From Legionella wadsworthii DSM 21896 = ATCC 33877 (GTDB lineage: Bacteria > Pseudomonadota > Gammaproteobacteria > Legionellales > Legionellaceae), in NCBI RefSeq assembly GCF_000701265.1, contig NZ_KL370760.1, forward strand, positions 469,088 through 533,087: DNA of 64,000 nt. The letters are read 5' to 3'. The notes beneath the pieces were generated by a model. The model was not told the DNA's origin. It did not search any database and saw only the letters and a program-made list of their open reading frames with translations. The stretch's first letter is position 1; every line of letters starts with the position of its first letter. Shown one piece after another: positions 26,035-36,658 of the stretch. A program made the translations under genes and the position numbers.

Positions 26035-27735
26035 CTAGCTGTACTCGAGTGATGAAGATTGTTCCTCTATTTGGGATGATGACCCAGTATCCTTTTTTTG
26101 CATCGCATTGTTTAGTAATTTTGATCTCTGCTTGGTGGAAAATAAACTATTTGCCGTAACCACAGTTCCAGTTTTTTGAGAAATTAACTTTTTGGCTTCC
26201 GTTGTAACCGGGGTCCTAGGTGCAGTCAACTCATTGGCTGAAGGCAGAACTTTGGATTGGGGCTCAGGAGGAAGTTCGATTATCCTGCTGTCTTCGTGCA
26301 GACCCACATTGGGGGTTTTTTTAGCCAAAATAACCTCAAAGGATACATTATTGCGTACCACCCAAGATTTGAATGCCGCTTCAAAATCCCAAAAATCTTC
26401 TTTTTTAGCCAACGATAAAAGAAATTCCGTGAGTTTTATAGGCAAACCGAACCGGTAATATAAAATAACAGGCAATGTATATTTTACAGTAGAGGCAATG
26501 GGTTTTGCTGCCGTGGTTAAACTTTTTACCGGTTTTGCTGATTCGACGATGTCAAAAATATAAAGTAAATCACTCCGAATCTCTGGCCAAAATTGCTTAA
26601 TCACCGGATCATTAATTGCGTTTTTGGGGCTATGAAACATACTGGGTAAAATATATTTGGTCGTTTTCTTAAAAAAGCCTGGTTGCGCTGGTTTTACTTG
26701 CTCTAAATCACTTTCGAGAACCCGAGTAAAAAACTTCAGAACTGTAGAAAGCGGGATAAATGGTTTTGAGCCTTGGGGTGGCTTAAAATCAATGGGTATT
26801 CTATTCATCAGGCCTGCAAATAGGACATCAACAGCAAACCGCTTGGTTCGATCATAGATGACCAAAGGATCAATGGGTATTGAATCTTTGGCAGTCCTGA
26901 CTAGGGGTAAAGTCATATGCGATGCTAAATTAATATGAGCCAACAGTAATAAATGCCGCATTGTCCTGTGATAAAGATAGGGAGGCATTCCCACAGTTGA
27001 TTCAAGTGACTTATCCATTAAGTAAGCGGTTAAAGTGAATACCAAACCCAATGATAGAATCGATTCAGACTTCATTGCTTTATGTCTTTCGCACCGTTCT
27101 GGTGTTGCCATACGTGTAATGTATTCGCCATAAAAAAAGATGGCCAATATCCAGGCAATCTGTTCCCCGTAGGGAAGTGATTTACTGATACCCCACAGCA
27201 TCAAATCGTTGAAAGCCAATACCAGCGGTTCACGTAATGAACCTTTAAACTTACGCTTAAAATTACAATCTTCTTCTGCTTCCCCACAAATAGTTGGTGG
27301 GGGAGTCGTGAGCTTTCCTTTATGCTCGTTGATGTAAGATGATCCTAATACATCCAACGCCAAAGTATGGGCGATTAATTTAGGGGCTTGTCTGTAGGTG
27401 TATCCCCACGCTGCATAATTCATTAAAGATAAGGTAGGTACTACGAGATAGGAAGCAACCATTCCGGTTGGATCGGATGGGCGCAGGTAATTCTGAGCGG
27501 TATTATTGGCATAATAGACTGCAACAACAGGAAGTACATCGTAAAAGAGGATGTTGCCCGCTCCATTGACAATTTTCATAACCGGAGGCGTGACCACCGC
27601 AGGTATTGCATCCCGCAAAGCCAATACTTGCTCTGCGACGTAGAATGCTGTATTTGCAGCATACCCCACCGTTTGCTTCACGGCGTTATTCCAAACCCAT
27701 GTTGCTCCATCACCAACAGATGTCCACCAGCTCAT
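26035..27735 (-). CDS. Large hypothetical membrane-associated protein, possible effector
   Basis: A 566-residue protein of no recognised family. The start has a GGGAGG ribosome site. Hydrophobic helices are spread over about residues 60-250 (for example IAWILAIFFYGEY and SLGLVFTLTAYLM), followed by a soluble part and a low-complexity Ser/Thr/Lys-rich tail from about residue 480. The tail ends in QIEEQSSSLEYS, with an acidic patch near the C-terminus as in many Dot/Icm substrates. There is no signal peptide. A role as translocated effector is inference from composition. Confidence 0.72.
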   Translation of the reverse strand: MSWWTSVGDGATWVWNNAVKQTVGYAANTAFYVAEQVLALRDAIPAVVTPPVMKIVNGAGNILFYDVLPVVAVYYANNTAQNYLRPSDPTGMVASYLVVPTLSLMNYAAWGYTYRQAPKLIAHTLALDVLGSSYINEHKGKLTTPPPTICGEAEEDCNFKRKFKGSLREPLVLAFNDLMLWGISKSLPYGEQIAWILAIFFYGEYITRMATPERCERHKAMKSESILSLGLVFTLTAYLMDKSLESTVGMPPYLYHRTMRHLLLLAHINLASHMTLPLVRTAKDSIPIDPLVIYDRTKRFAVDVLFAGLMNRIPIDFKPPQGSKPFIPLSTVLKFFTRVLESDLEQVKPAQPGFFKKTTKYILPSMFHSPKNAINDPVIKQFWPEIRSDLLYIFDIVESAKPVKSLTTAAKPIASTVKYTLPVILYYRFGLPIKLTEFLLSLAKKEDFWDFEAAFKSWVVRNNVSFEVILAKKTPNVGLHEDSRIIELPPEPQSKVLPSANELTAPRTPVTTEAKKLISQKTGTVVTANSLFSTKQRSKLLNNAMQKKDTGSSSQIEEQSSSLEYS

Positions 27736-27887
27736 AGTTTTTGCCCTCCCTGCAACAACGAAATTTTATTGTAAGAGTAAAAAAATAGAAATGCTAGCCT
27801 TTTTCTCATGAAGTTCAGGAAGATGACATTGTGATGATTCTATTGAAGTTTCAATCTTCTTTTAGACTAAGAAGGGTTAAACTTTCA

Positions 27888-28520
27888 TTATAAGTTTTTA
27901 TCCGGGTACTCGCATAAATCCCGAATAATACAGATTTTGCATTGAGGACGTTTGGCGGTACATATATAGCGGCCATGTAATATCAGCCAATGGTGGGCGT
28001 CTTTTAAAAATTCAGTATCAATACTTTGAGTCAGTTTTTTTTCCACTTCCAAAGGTGTTTTTCCTTTTGCAAGACCTGTACGGTTGGCTACGCGAAAAAT
28101 ATGGGTATCAACAGCCACAGTAGGTTGGCCAAATGCTGTATTTAATATCACATTGGCTGTTTTGCGGCCCACTCCAGGTAAAGACTCTAATTCATCGCGG
28201 GTATTCGGGACTTCTCCGTGATATTTGGTCACCAGCAACGCACAAGTTTTTATAATATTTTGCGCTTTCGTGTTAAAAAGTCCAATTGATTTAATATAAT
28301 CTTTTAATTTTTCCAAACCTAACTGTAGTATGTCCTGCGGTGTGTTTGCTACGGGAAATAATTTAGCAGTTGCTTTATTGACTCCGACATCAGTGGCTTG
28401 GGCAGAAAGCACGACCGCAATTAATAATTCAAAAGGCGAGTGATAAACCAATTCCGTGGTCGGATGTGGATTTTGTTTTTGAAAACGCGTAAAAATTTCA
28501 CGGCGTTGAAGTTTATTCAT
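27888..28520 (-). CDS. nth: Endonuclease III
   Basis: A 210-residue base-excision glycosylase/AP lyase that removes oxidised pyrimidines. The helix-hairpin-helix [13 protein letters not shown] holds Lys120; the catalytic Asp138 is in [10 protein letters not shown]. The 4Fe-4S cluster cysteines 187, 194, 197 and 203 are all present with the E. coli spacing. It overlaps rsxB by 4 bp (ATGA), so the two are translated together, as nth follows the rsx genes in E. coli. Confidence 0.96.
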   Translation of the reverse strand: MNKLQRREIFTRFQKQNPHPTTELVYHSPFELLIAVVLSAQATDVGVNKATAKLFPVANTPQDILQLGLEKLKDYIKSIGLFNTKAQNIIKTCALLVTKYHGEVPNTRDELESLPGVGRKTANVILNTAFGQPTVAVDTHIFRVANRTGLAKGKTPLEVEKKLTQSIDTEFLKDAHHWLILHGRYICTAKRPQCKICIIRDLCEYPDKNL

Positions 28521-29122
28521 GATTTTTTCGCTTTGACTCGCGCTAATGCTTGCTGAATATAATCTTGTTTGGCTCTTATTTCTTGGTTCTTGTCTACCTT
28601 TAATGCAAGCTGCCTTTTTTCTCGATAAGCATTTTGTTTTTCATGTTCCTCCCGCAAAATACGGGTCTGTTTGTCATTAAATCGCTTTCTTGCCAATTCT
28701 TTATCATAGTTTATTTGAGGTATTGTAACCATTTCAATACAATCCACAGGACATGGTCCCACACACAAGCCACAACCCGTACATTCATGATCGATGACCG
28801 CATGCATCAATTTGCCGCTTCCTATAATCGCATCGACTGGACATGCTTTGATGCATTTGGTACAGCCAATACATTCCGCCTCTTGAATTACAGCAACGGA
28901 CGGTGCTCGGGTTTTGCTTTCTGCTTTTTGCAGGTATGGGTCAGGATCAATTTCAAGTAAAGTACCTAAAGCTTTGACTGTAGTCACACCTCCAGGAGGA
29001 CATTTGTTGATTGCAGCGGTTCCTTGAGCCAATGCTTCAGCATAGGGCAAACAGCCCGGGAAATCGCATTCGCCACATTGAGTTTGTGGCAAAAGCGCGT
29101 CAATTTCTTTAACTGAGGCCAT
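28517..29122 (-). CDS. rsxB: RnfB/RsxB-like iron-sulfur protein without membrane anchor
   Basis: A 201-residue ferredoxin-like protein. The DUF4 4Fe-4S site (CGECDFPGC with Cys16, 19, 24 and Cys41) is followed by two 4Fe-4S ferredoxin motifs (Cys84/87/90/94 and Cys114/117/120/124). The N-terminal membrane helix of E. coli RsxB is missing: the protein begins at the [14 protein letters not shown] region. The tail is a long charged helix. The other five Rnf/Rsx subunits are not in the window. It is coupled to nth and overlaps metG by 14 bp, so a role in electron supply, perhaps to the nth cluster, is only a thought. Confidence 0.88.
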   Translation of the reverse strand: MASVKEIDALLPQTQCGECDFPGCLPYAEALAQGTAAINKCPPGGVTTVKALGTLLEIDPDPYLQKAESKTRAPSVAVIQEAECIGCTKCIKACPVDAIIGSGKLMHAVIDHECTGCGLCVGPCPVDCIEMVTIPQINYDKELARKRFNDKQTRILREEHEKQNAYREKRQLALKVDKNQEIRAKQDYIQQALARVKAKKS

Positions 29123-30770
29123 GATTCACCTGTTTGGATTGCTCCAGCATGGCAATTATTTTTTCTTTGTCAACACGGACCATTAATGGTTGGAATGTAT
29201 TGAGCTTATGATTTAATAAAGGTTGATTGATGGACTCCCAGGTCAGGGGCTCGCAGTTTAAAAATTCTTCGGAAGCCTTAGCCATCAAAGGCAATACTGG
29301 TTTTAAATAGGTCATTAAAACTCGGAATAAGTTAATGCCCATAGTACAAATCGATTGGACTTCAGGCAACCTGCTTTCTTCTTTCGCCAATACCCAAGGT
29401 TTGTGCGTGTCAATGTATTGATTCACTTTATCGGCACACTCCATAATCTGGCGAATTGCGCGGGCGTAATCACGGGAAATATAGGATTCTATAATTTCCG
29501 AGCGTGCTTCTAAAAGTTCGGAGTATAATGGAGTATTGCTTAAGCTATCACTTAGATAATTATCGAATCGTTTATTGATGAAACCGGCACAGCGACTGGC
29601 AATATTGACAACTTTCCCAACGAGATCGGCATTGATTCGATTGATGAAATCATCAAAATTTAAATCCAAATCATCAACTCGACCATTTAACTTTGCGGCA
29701 AAATAATAGCGTAGATACTCAGGATGCAGATGTTCTAAATAGATTCTTGCTTCTAGGAACGTGCCACGAGATTTTGACATTTTTTGACCATCCACAGTTA
29801 AAAAACCATGGGTGTACACTGCTGTCGGCATGCGATGTCCGCTACCTGCAAGCATGGCTGGCCAAAATAGAGCATGGAAATAAACGATGTCCTTACCCAC
29901 AAAATGATACAATTCTGTAGTAGAGTCTTTATCCCAAAACTCTTCAAAAGAGATGCCTTGTTCATTGCAATATTTTTTGAAACTGGCCATATAGCCAATC
30001 GGGGCATCAAGCCAGACATAGAAATATTTGTCTGTTGTCCCTGGAATTTGAAAACCAAAATAAGGTGCATCCCGAGAGATATCCCATTGCTTTAGCCCAG
30101 CGGCAAACCACTCATCCAGTTTATTTGCCACTTCAGATTGTAGGTGACCGCTACGAGTCCATTCCTTTAAAAGTTTTTCATAACGCGGTAAATCAAAGAA
30201 ATAATGTTCTGAATCTTTTTCAATGGGTTTGGCGCCAGAAATAGCGGATACCGCATCAATTAAGTCCGTGGGCGAGTAGGTCGCGCCACAGACTTCACAG
30301 TTATCGCCATATTGATCTTTTGCGCCACATTTTGGGCATGTACCTTTGACATAGCGATCGGGTAAAAACATTTCTTTAACAGGATCATATGCCTGACGTA
30401 TGGTTTTTTTAATAATGGAACCATTGGCTTGCAAGGATTGGTAAATGGTTGTAGCCAGTGCTTGATTTTCTGGTGAGTGAGTGGTGTGGTAGCTGTCATA
30501 ATCGATGGCAAATGCTTTAAAATCCCGCTCGTGGCTTTGCTTGATTTCAGCAGTTAAAGCCTCCGGTGTAATGCCCATTTGTTCCGCTTTCAACATAATG
30601 GGGGTGCCGTGCGCATCATCACCACAGATACTGATGCAATGAATACCAGACATTTTATGGGTGCGAACCCAAATATCTGTTTGTATGTGTTCCACTAAAT
30701 GCCCCAGATGTAAATGTCCGTTTGCATAGGGCAATGCGCTGGACACCAGCATTTTACGTTGTTTCACCAT
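29109..30770 (-). CDS. metG: Methionyl-tRNA synthetase
   Basis: Charges tRNA-Met. The start at 30770 ([20 protein letters not shown]) has AGGT upstream and fits the family; the longer frame to 30812 is rejected. Seen: the HIGH-like HLHLGH near residue 20, the four-Cys zinc knuckle [18 protein letters not shown], and KMSKSRG near residue 330. It has 553 residues and stops after the anticodon-binding helices, so the C-terminal tRNA-binding/dimer domain of the 677-residue E. coli enzyme is absent. Such short monomeric forms are known. Confidence 0.95.
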   Translation of the reverse strand: MVKQRKMLVSSALPYANGHLHLGHLVEHIQTDIWVRTHKMSGIHCISICGDDAHGTPIMLKAEQMGITPEALTAEIKQSHERDFKAFAIDYDSYHTTHSPENQALATTIYQSLQANGSIIKKTIRQAYDPVKEMFLPDRYVKGTCPKCGAKDQYGDNCEVCGATYSPTDLIDAVSAISGAKPIEKDSEHYFFDLPRYEKLLKEWTRSGHLQSEVANKLDEWFAAGLKQWDISRDAPYFGFQIPGTTDKYFYVWLDAPIGYMASFKKYCNEQGISFEEFWDKDSTTELYHFVGKDIVYFHALFWPAMLAGSGHRMPTAVYTHGFLTVDGQKMSKSRGTFLEARIYLEHLHPEYLRYYFAAKLNGRVDDLDLNFDDFINRINADLVGKVVNIASRCAGFINKRFDNYLSDSLSNTPLYSELLEARSEIIESYISRDYARAIRQIMECADKVNQYIDTHKPWVLAKEESRLPEVQSICTMGINLFRVLMTYLKPVLPLMAKASEEFLNCEPLTWESINQPLLNHKLNTFQPLMVRVDKEKIIAMLEQSKQVNHGLS

Positions 30771-30920
30771 GAATTCCATACCTGAATCAAGAAATGACTG
30801 ATTATAACGCATCTGCGTGATAAATGCTGTAGCTAATGGTCTGTAACTTTTCCATTGATAAGAAATGATTACAGAGTAAGAGAAAACTTACTAAAGACCA
30901 TTCACAGACGATAAAATAAA

Positions 30921-30946
30921 AAAAACGCGGCATAAGCCGCGTTTTT
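30921..30946. terminator. Bidirectional rho-independent terminator
   Basis: AAAAACGCGGC (30921-30931), loop ATAA, GCCGCGTTTTT (30936-30946): a perfect 11-bp stem with A- and T-tracts. It ends the minus-strand gene at 30967 and would also stop plus-strand reading. Confidence 0.88.
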
Positions 30947-30966
30947 AAATCAAAAGGATTGCTTTA

Positions 30967-31710
30967 TTAGCTAGCAGTCAATTTTGAAGTTGAAGTAAGA
31001 TCGACTGTTGGTTCGCTGTCTTCACGTCGAGCTGTTGTTTTAGCAAGAGGAGATTGGTGGTGAGTAGGCGGTAACTCAGAAACAACACTTAGGCCACCGC
31101 GAGTGTTTCCAGTATTTAAACCTCTAAATTGGCCATGAGTGGGGCGAGAATCAACTTCAGAAGTTACTTCACTTACTAAAGAAGATTGGCTTGATTTACG
31201 GCAACCTTTGCAGAAATCAATTAGCGCGGAAACTCCCTTAACAACAGCAGCAGATACGTAAGTTGCAACAGAAGCAGCAGCAGCAGTTAAACCAGCAGCA
31301 AGGCCGATTTGAGCAAGAGCACTAGGACCAGCAATCGCAGCAATAGACAAACCACCGATTGAGAAAGAAGCAACAGCAGCTAAAGCAGCAGGCCACAAGA
31401 ATAAAGTTAATGCAACAGCACCAGCAGCTAATAAAGAAATCCAGGCTGCAGCAGCAATCGCTTTTTTATGTTCAGAAACAAATTCAGCAACCGCAACACC
31501 AGCTCTTTTTATACCTTCTATTCCGATGTGAGCAGCAGTAGTTAAAATATATAACAAACTCCAGTTCTCAAGCTTTTCGCCAGTTTCATCATCAGTCTTT
31601 ATACGACCACCTTTAGTTCTTTGATAAGAACCTAAAATTAAACTTGTTAAACCACTAAACGCATTAGCTGGTGCCATAGCAACATGGCCCATGAACTCTT
31701 TAAATTTCAT
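30967..31710 (-). CDS. Hypothetical Ala-rich membrane protein, possible effector
   Basis: A 247-residue protein, preceded by GGAG. Residues 80-170 are very rich in Ala and Gly and form two to three hydrophobic helices (AAAAWISLLAAGAVALTLFL and others). The C-terminal 75 residues are polar, Ser/Thr-rich and disordered (SSLVSEVTSEVDSRPTHG). No family is recognised. A perfect terminator follows, so the gene is probably a single transcript. The mix of hydrophobic helices and a polar tail recalls Dot/Icm effectors that insert in host membranes, but this is only inference. Confidence 0.7.
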   Translation of the reverse strand: MKFKEFMGHVAMAPANAFSGLTSLILGSYQRTKGGRIKTDDETGEKLENWSLLYILTTAAHIGIEGIKRAGVAVAEFVSEHKKAIAAAAWISLLAAGAVALTLFLWPAALAAVASFSIGGLSIAAIAGPSALAQIGLAAGLTAAAASVATYVSAAVVKGVSALIDFCKGCRKSSQSSLVSEVTSEVDSRPTHGQFRGLNTGNTRGGLSVVSELPPTHHQSPLAKTTARREDSEPTVDLTSTSKLTAS

Positions 31711-31926
31711 TTGTTTACTCCAAGGTTATAAATCAGGGCGAATAATAGCAATCAATTTGCCATATGTGAATCAAAAATGCTCAATTTGTTGTAACAAAAG
31801 TGTAAAAAAGTTTGATTTATTTTAGTTAATAGTGTAAATAATGTGCAGTTTATATATTAATAAGTCCTTAAGTTTTAACAGTGGACACAGGGAATGAAAA
31901 ACCAACAAAATGACGAGATTCTTACC

Positions 31927-32610
31927 TTATTTTGGATGCGAATTGTGATACCGCGTAGGGTCATCAATACCGGCTCCCGCAAATCCTTGATGACGAAAGG
32001 TACAACTGTCGCAATGGCCACAGGCTTCGCCTGATTCATTGGCCTGATAACATGAAACCGTTAAACTGTAATCCACGTTTAAGTTTATACCTAATTGGAT
32101 GGTTTGTACTTTACTTAGGTGTTGTAACGGGGCGTGAATAGTAAATTGATCGCCTGTTACACCGGCCTTAGTGGCAAGGTTCGCCAGAGTTTGGAAGGCT
32201 TCAATAAATTCAGGGCGGCAATCTGGATAATGAGAATAATCTACCGAGCTCGCACCAATAAAAATGTCTCTTGCTCCTATCGATTCTGCAAGACCAAGCG
32301 CCATGGACAAAAAAATGGTGTTGCGTGCAGGTACATAGGTCACCGGAATATCGGAGCCCCCCTTAAAAGATGGGACCTCTATATTAGAGTCAGTCAATGC
32401 GGAATTTCGGAACAATTCCGTATCCAAGCATAGAATATGATGCGTGACTCCATAGAAGCGAGCTATACGCTGTGCAGCCAGCAACTCGGCTGAGTGTCTT
32501 TGTCCATATGAGAAACTTATCGCATGACATGTAAAACCTTTTGAGATTGCTAAAGCCAAACAAGTCGTAGAATCAAGACCACCAGATAAAAGGATGACCG
32601 CCTTCTTCAT
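31927..32610 (-). CDS. queC: 7-cyano-7-deazaguanine synthase
   Basis: A 227-residue ATP-pyrophosphatase that makes preQ0 in queuosine synthesis. The PP-loop [13 protein letters not shown] lies at residues 8-20, and the zinc cysteines occur in [17 protein letters not shown]. Start supported by GGAG. It stands alone; a large AT-rich gap (31711-31926) lies downstream. Confidence 0.95.
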   Translation of the reverse strand: MKKAVILLSGGLDSTTCLALAISKGFTCHAISFSYGQRHSAELLAAQRIARFYGVTHHILCLDTELFRNSALTDSNIEVPSFKGGSDIPVTYVPARNTIFLSMALGLAESIGARDIFIGASSVDYSHYPDCRPEFIEAFQTLANLATKAGVTGDQFTIHAPLQHLSKVQTIQLGINLNVDYSLTVSCYQANESGEACGHCDSCTFRHQGFAGAGIDDPTRYHNSHPK

Positions 32611-32763
32611 AACTATTAATCTCCAGTTGTACTTCTCAATACGAACAGAATCAATTCATCACAAACTCAAGTACGCTTCTTGCCCAGGTTTATCGAGAAG
32701 TTATCTTTTTTTAGGTGAAAAATGCTGATAGAATTCGCACATTATGCCATAACATGGAACTTT

Positions 32764-34188
32764 ATGACGACTACTCTTTATCCCGTTATCCTAGCTGGAG
32801 GATCTGGAACCCGTTTATGGCCTTTATCAAGAAAAAATTATCCAAAACAATTTCTGGCCTTAAATGGAGAGCTATCCCTTCTGCAACAAACTGTAAAAAG
32901 AGCCCAGAACTTGGCGAAGAACCATTCAATCATTGTCAGCAATGATGCTCATTATTTTCTATGCCAGGATCAGTTAAATAATATTACCGAAGCGATGACT
33001 TATATTTTGGAGCCCTGTGCACGCAACACGGCCCCTGCAATTGCCTGTGCTGCTCATTACCTGTCCCAAATCGCGGGACCGGATGCAGTCATGCTGGTTC
33101 TTCCTTCCGATCATTGGATAGCGGATGACCAAGCCTGGCAAGAAGCAATGATTTTAGGTGCACAATTTGCCGCAGAACAAGAAGCGTTGATTACCTTTGG
33201 AATTGAACCAGATAGTCCTAAAACAGGTTATGGTTATATCGAAGCGGGCTTACCCCTTGCAGAAGGAGTTCAGCAAGTATTAAGTTTCAGGGAAAAGCCT
33301 GCTCTTGAGCGTGCCATGGAATTTATTGCCAGTAAAAATTATTTTTGGAATAGCGGCATGTTTGTTTGCCGTGCGGGTATATACCTTCAAGAATTAGCAG
33401 AATTTCAGCCCGATATTTATTACTTCAGTCAGCAAGCTATTTTAAAAGCACAGCATCACCATGATTATTTACGGCTTGATTTAGATTACTTTACCCGTTG
33501 CGAATCAGAGTCTATTGATTATGCAATTATGGAAAAAACGAATAAAGCTGCTGTAATTCCTGTTTCCATGCAATGGAGTGATTTAGGATGCTGGTCTGCT
33601 GTGGCCGATGCAAATACACCTGATCAAGATGGGAATACAGTGACCGGTAAAGTACTTGCTCAAAACAGTAAAAATTGCCTCATCCACAGTAATGACATTT
33701 TAGTTACCGCAATAGGCGTTCAAGACCAAATCATTGTAGCGACACAAGATGCTGTTTTGGTCGCAGACAAACAATATTCGCAACAGGTTAAAGATTTAGT
33801 CAATTCTTTAAATAAAGATCACCATCAACTAACCCAGGATCACCAACGTGTTTCTCGTCCCTGGGGTTATTATGAAATCTTGGCGGAAGGATCTTCTTTC
33901 AAAGTTAAAAGGCTCATGGTAAAACCTGGTGCCCGCTTGTCGCTGCAAATGCATCAGCATCGTGCCGAACACTGGGTTGTCGTTTCAGGAACTGCAGAGG
34001 TTATTAACGACAATCAAACGATTCACTTGTCCGTCAACCAGTCTACTTACATTGCACAAAATACCCTTCACCGATTAAGTAATCCGGGGAACGAACCGCT
34101 TTATGTGATTGAAGTACAAAGCGGCGATTATTTAGGGGAAGACGACATTAAACGTTTTGATGATCTTTATGCACGTGCTCTTTTATGA
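32764..34188 (+). CDS. manC: Mannose-1-phosphate guanylyltransferase/mannose-6-phosphate isomerase
   Basis: A 474-residue bifunctional type II PMI/GMP protein giving GDP-mannose for surface polysaccharides. The pyrophosphorylase motif ILAGGSGTRLWPLSR is at residues 9-23 with YPKQF after it. EKP (FREKPALERAM) is the sugar-binding site. The C-terminal cupin (KPGARLSLQMHQHRAEHW) is the isomerase part with the metal histidines. The ATG at 32764 (MTTTLYPVILAGG) is preferred over the longer frame to 32722. It stands alone, 20 kb away from the polysaccharide cluster. Confidence 0.93.
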   Translation: MTTTLYPVILAGGSGTRLWPLSRKNYPKQFLALNGELSLLQQTVKRAQNLAKNHSIIVSNDAHYFLCQDQLNNITEAMTYILEPCARNTAPAIACAAHYLSQIAGPDAVMLVLPSDHWIADDQAWQEAMILGAQFAAEQEALITFGIEPDSPKTGYGYIEAGLPLAEGVQQVLSFREKPALERAMEFIASKNYFWNSGMFVCRAGIYLQELAEFQPDIYYFSQQAILKAQHHHDYLRLDLDYFTRCESESIDYAIMEKTNKAAVIPVSMQWSDLGCWSAVADANTPDQDGNTVTGKVLAQNSKNCLIHSNDILVTAIGVQDQIIVATQDAVLVADKQYSQQVKDLVNSLNKDHHQLTQDHQRVSRPWGYYEILAEGSSFKVKRLMVKPGARLSLQMHQHRAEHWVVVSGTAEVINDNQTIHLSVNQSTYIAQNTLHRLSNPGNEPLYVIEVQSGDYLGEDDIKRFDDLYARALL

Positions 34189-34450
34189 GCTATTTGAATA
34201 TTGGTTGGATAAATCGAATTCTTATAAAAATAACGGTATCTTTATTCAAACATAAGTAATTATTCCATTGAATGGGTATTTTTCATATTTAATCATTAAT
34301 TTCCCCAAAATTTTAGTTTCAATTGTGTAAATCAATCGATGAACAGCTTGTTTTTAAAATTAGTGCTATGTTATAAAAAAGAACATATACTTTTTTTACT
34401 GTGATCAAATGAATTAGGTGTCACTATTCATAGGCGCAGAGGTGATATTT

Positions 34451-36658
34451 ATGGCAACAAGCAGTGCAATCCTTCATTCCTTTCTTAGAGACTCTTTAAA
34501 AGAAAAGACTCTTGCTGAGATAAGTGAGGATTTGCTCCAATATAATCGAGCACAATGCGGCCTAATCCAAATTGATTTTCATCCCCTGACCAATTTCGAA
34601 CATTTAAAATTACTATTAAAAGAAAATCCAGGGATAGTTTTTTATGGAAATCAGCTTTTCTATGTAGATACTAAGGAACAAATAATTAAGGAATTATTTG
34701 AGCCAGAAGATGAAAAATTGCTGGCTCACTTTCAACAGCTTAAAGCAGCATGTTCTCCAGATTATAAACGTGCAAAAGGGCGTCAACTGGATTGGGTTAA
34801 ATCTTTGACTGGCCGTGTGTTTGCTGAACATCGTAGTGATGATTTTCTTCCTTCACTTAATTTTTATTTGGGAATATTAAGTGATACGGATAAAGTCATG
34901 TTTCGTTATATGAATGAGGCTCAAAAAGAAAAGTTAAGAGTCAAGCTTCAAATTACATTATTGCTTCTTTTGGCCCAAGAGCAACATGAGCAAGAATATC
35001 AAAAAACAGAAAATATAAGAAATTATGAGACGCAAATCAGAAGATGTTTAGATTTTCTGCAGGCGCTTGATCCAGTTTATCAAAGTATGACCTATTCAGC
35101 ACTCTTTGAATATTCTGATGTCCATCTCACAAAATATCTTGGTATTCCTCTCGGCCAATTAATGGCACGACAAATGGTTGATATGTCTGGAAACAATCTC
35201 AAAGAAATCAGAGATTCCCTGGTTGGTATGACTGATGAAGATCTTGAGAAAATTAAAGCCATCACAAAAACATCAGGTGGAGATACCAAGAAGATTAGAA
35301 ATGCTATGGATGATACCAATTACTGGAGATTGTATTGGGTATGGGGTTCTACATTTTTAAAAACAATCATTGAATTAATCCCCGAAAATTCAGCCAATGG
35401 GGCAAGCGACACGATAAGAACTCCAGATCCTTATACCGGTGCCTTGAGCTGGGGATTATATTATGCACGTTTTGCCATGAATCTCGGGCTTTTATTAAAA
35501 CATACCATCAGAGGTCCCTGGATGAGTAAGGAGGAGGCACAAACACCTTGGCAGGACCGCTTTCTGACGCAATGGGATCAAAGAAAATTTACACTATTGA
35601 ATGATTCGATTTGGGGTAGTGCAAATTTAATCTGTTATTTCTGGCTAACTGGAAAAGGTGCACTAGGTACTGCCGGAGATGCAGTGACTCTTGGCCTTTT
35701 AATTTTTGATATTGTGATGTCCGTTTGGGATTTCGAGGAACAAAAAACAAAATACAATAAAGCCATGCTGCAGTATGAAGAAGATATTCAGAGATTAAAA
35801 GGCCAACTTGCCCGATTTGGAAATGATGAAGACTTAAATGATGCTGATCTAAAACAAAAGCGTTGTATTAAATCCCAACTGAATGCATTAAAACGTGAGA
35901 AATCCAAATGCGAACGGGAATGGCAGCTGCAGAAAATTTCTTTAATTAATAATATCGCTTACGCGGTGGGTCTCATGATGGCTTTCATGGTTTTGACGAT
36001 GCCATTTATGCCGATTGCAGCGCCAGTGATGGCCTCGATGATGATTGCGGGTGCGGTATTATGTCTTGCATTCACCGTAATAAATAACGCGGTCAAAGGT
36101 GGTATTGAACTTTATAAAACCTATAAAACGATACAAGAGCAAAAGAAAGATAATGAAGAGAAGATAAATGAATTGCTGAAATTATTGAAAAGGAATCCCA
36201 ATTTAAATTCAGATGAGAAAAAGCTTCTGTATCTTGAAATAAAGAAATGTCAGGCTGAAACGGAATACCAAAAGCAAATGATGGCTTATCAATCGGTTAT
36301 CCTCGCTCGCAATATTATTCTGGAGACGGTGATTCCTGCGCTTATTTTGATGAGTATCATCCTTTTACCTACAGGTATTGGCGCAGCTTCACTACTGATA
36401 GCGGCAGGAATTGTTTTGGCAATAGGAATTGCGTCCCAGCTGGTTATTAATGCTCTATTGAAACCCAAAGAGAAAAAGGAATTGGAGTTTGACGAGGATG
36501 AATACGAAGCTTTTTGTGATGAATTAATTGAAAATGAAGCTCCTACGGAAAGATCACTTAATTTCTTTAAAAATTATCAATCTCCGGGTAAAAAAGGAGA
36601 GGTAGAGAAAAAAATAAATGAGGATTCCACGGATTTTCACGATCCCCTACTGATATAA
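34451..36658 (+). CDS. Large hypothetical coiled-coil/membrane protein, possible effector
   Basis: A 735-residue protein. The ATG at 34451 has AGGTGA at ideal spacing, better than the GTG at 34418. The first half is soluble and helical. Hydrophobic segments occur near residues 400-425 (LICYFWLTGKG region), 500-550 (two helices, LMMAFMVLTMPFMPIAAP) and 620-675, separated by coiled coil (KAMLQYEEDIQRLKGQLARF, and a Lys/Glu-rich stretch around 565-615). The tail is acidic (ELEFDEDEYEAFCDELIENE) and ends in HDPLLI. No domain is recognised. Size, hydrophobic hairpins flanked by coiled coils and acidic tail are common in Legionella effectors. Confidence 0.75.
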   Translation: MATSSAILHSFLRDSLKEKTLAEISEDLLQYNRAQCGLIQIDFHPLTNFEHLKLLLKENPGIVFYGNQLFYVDTKEQIIKELFEPEDEKLLAHFQQLKAACSPDYKRAKGRQLDWVKSLTGRVFAEHRSDDFLPSLNFYLGILSDTDKVMFRYMNEAQKEKLRVKLQITLLLLLAQEQHEQEYQKTENIRNYETQIRRCLDFLQALDPVYQSMTYSALFEYSDVHLTKYLGIPLGQLMARQMVDMSGNNLKEIRDSLVGMTDEDLEKIKAITKTSGGDTKKIRNAMDDTNYWRLYWVWGSTFLKTIIELIPENSANGASDTIRTPDPYTGALSWGLYYARFAMNLGLLLKHTIRGPWMSKEEAQTPWQDRFLTQWDQRKFTLLNDSIWGSANLICYFWLTGKGALGTAGDAVTLGLLIFDIVMSVWDFEEQKTKYNKAMLQYEEDIQRLKGQLARFGNDEDLNDADLKQKRCIKSQLNALKREKSKCEREWQLQKISLINNIAYAVGLMMAFMVLTMPFMPIAAPVMASMMIAGAVLCLAFTVINNAVKGGIELYKTYKTIQEQKKDNEEKINELLKLLKRNPNLNSDEKKLLYLEIKKCQAETEYQKQMMAYQSVILARNIILETVIPALILMSIILLPTGIGAASLLIAAGIVLAIGIASQLVINALLKPKEKKELEFDEDEYEAFCDELIENEAPTERSLNFFKNYQSPGKKGEVEKKINEDSTDFHDPLLI

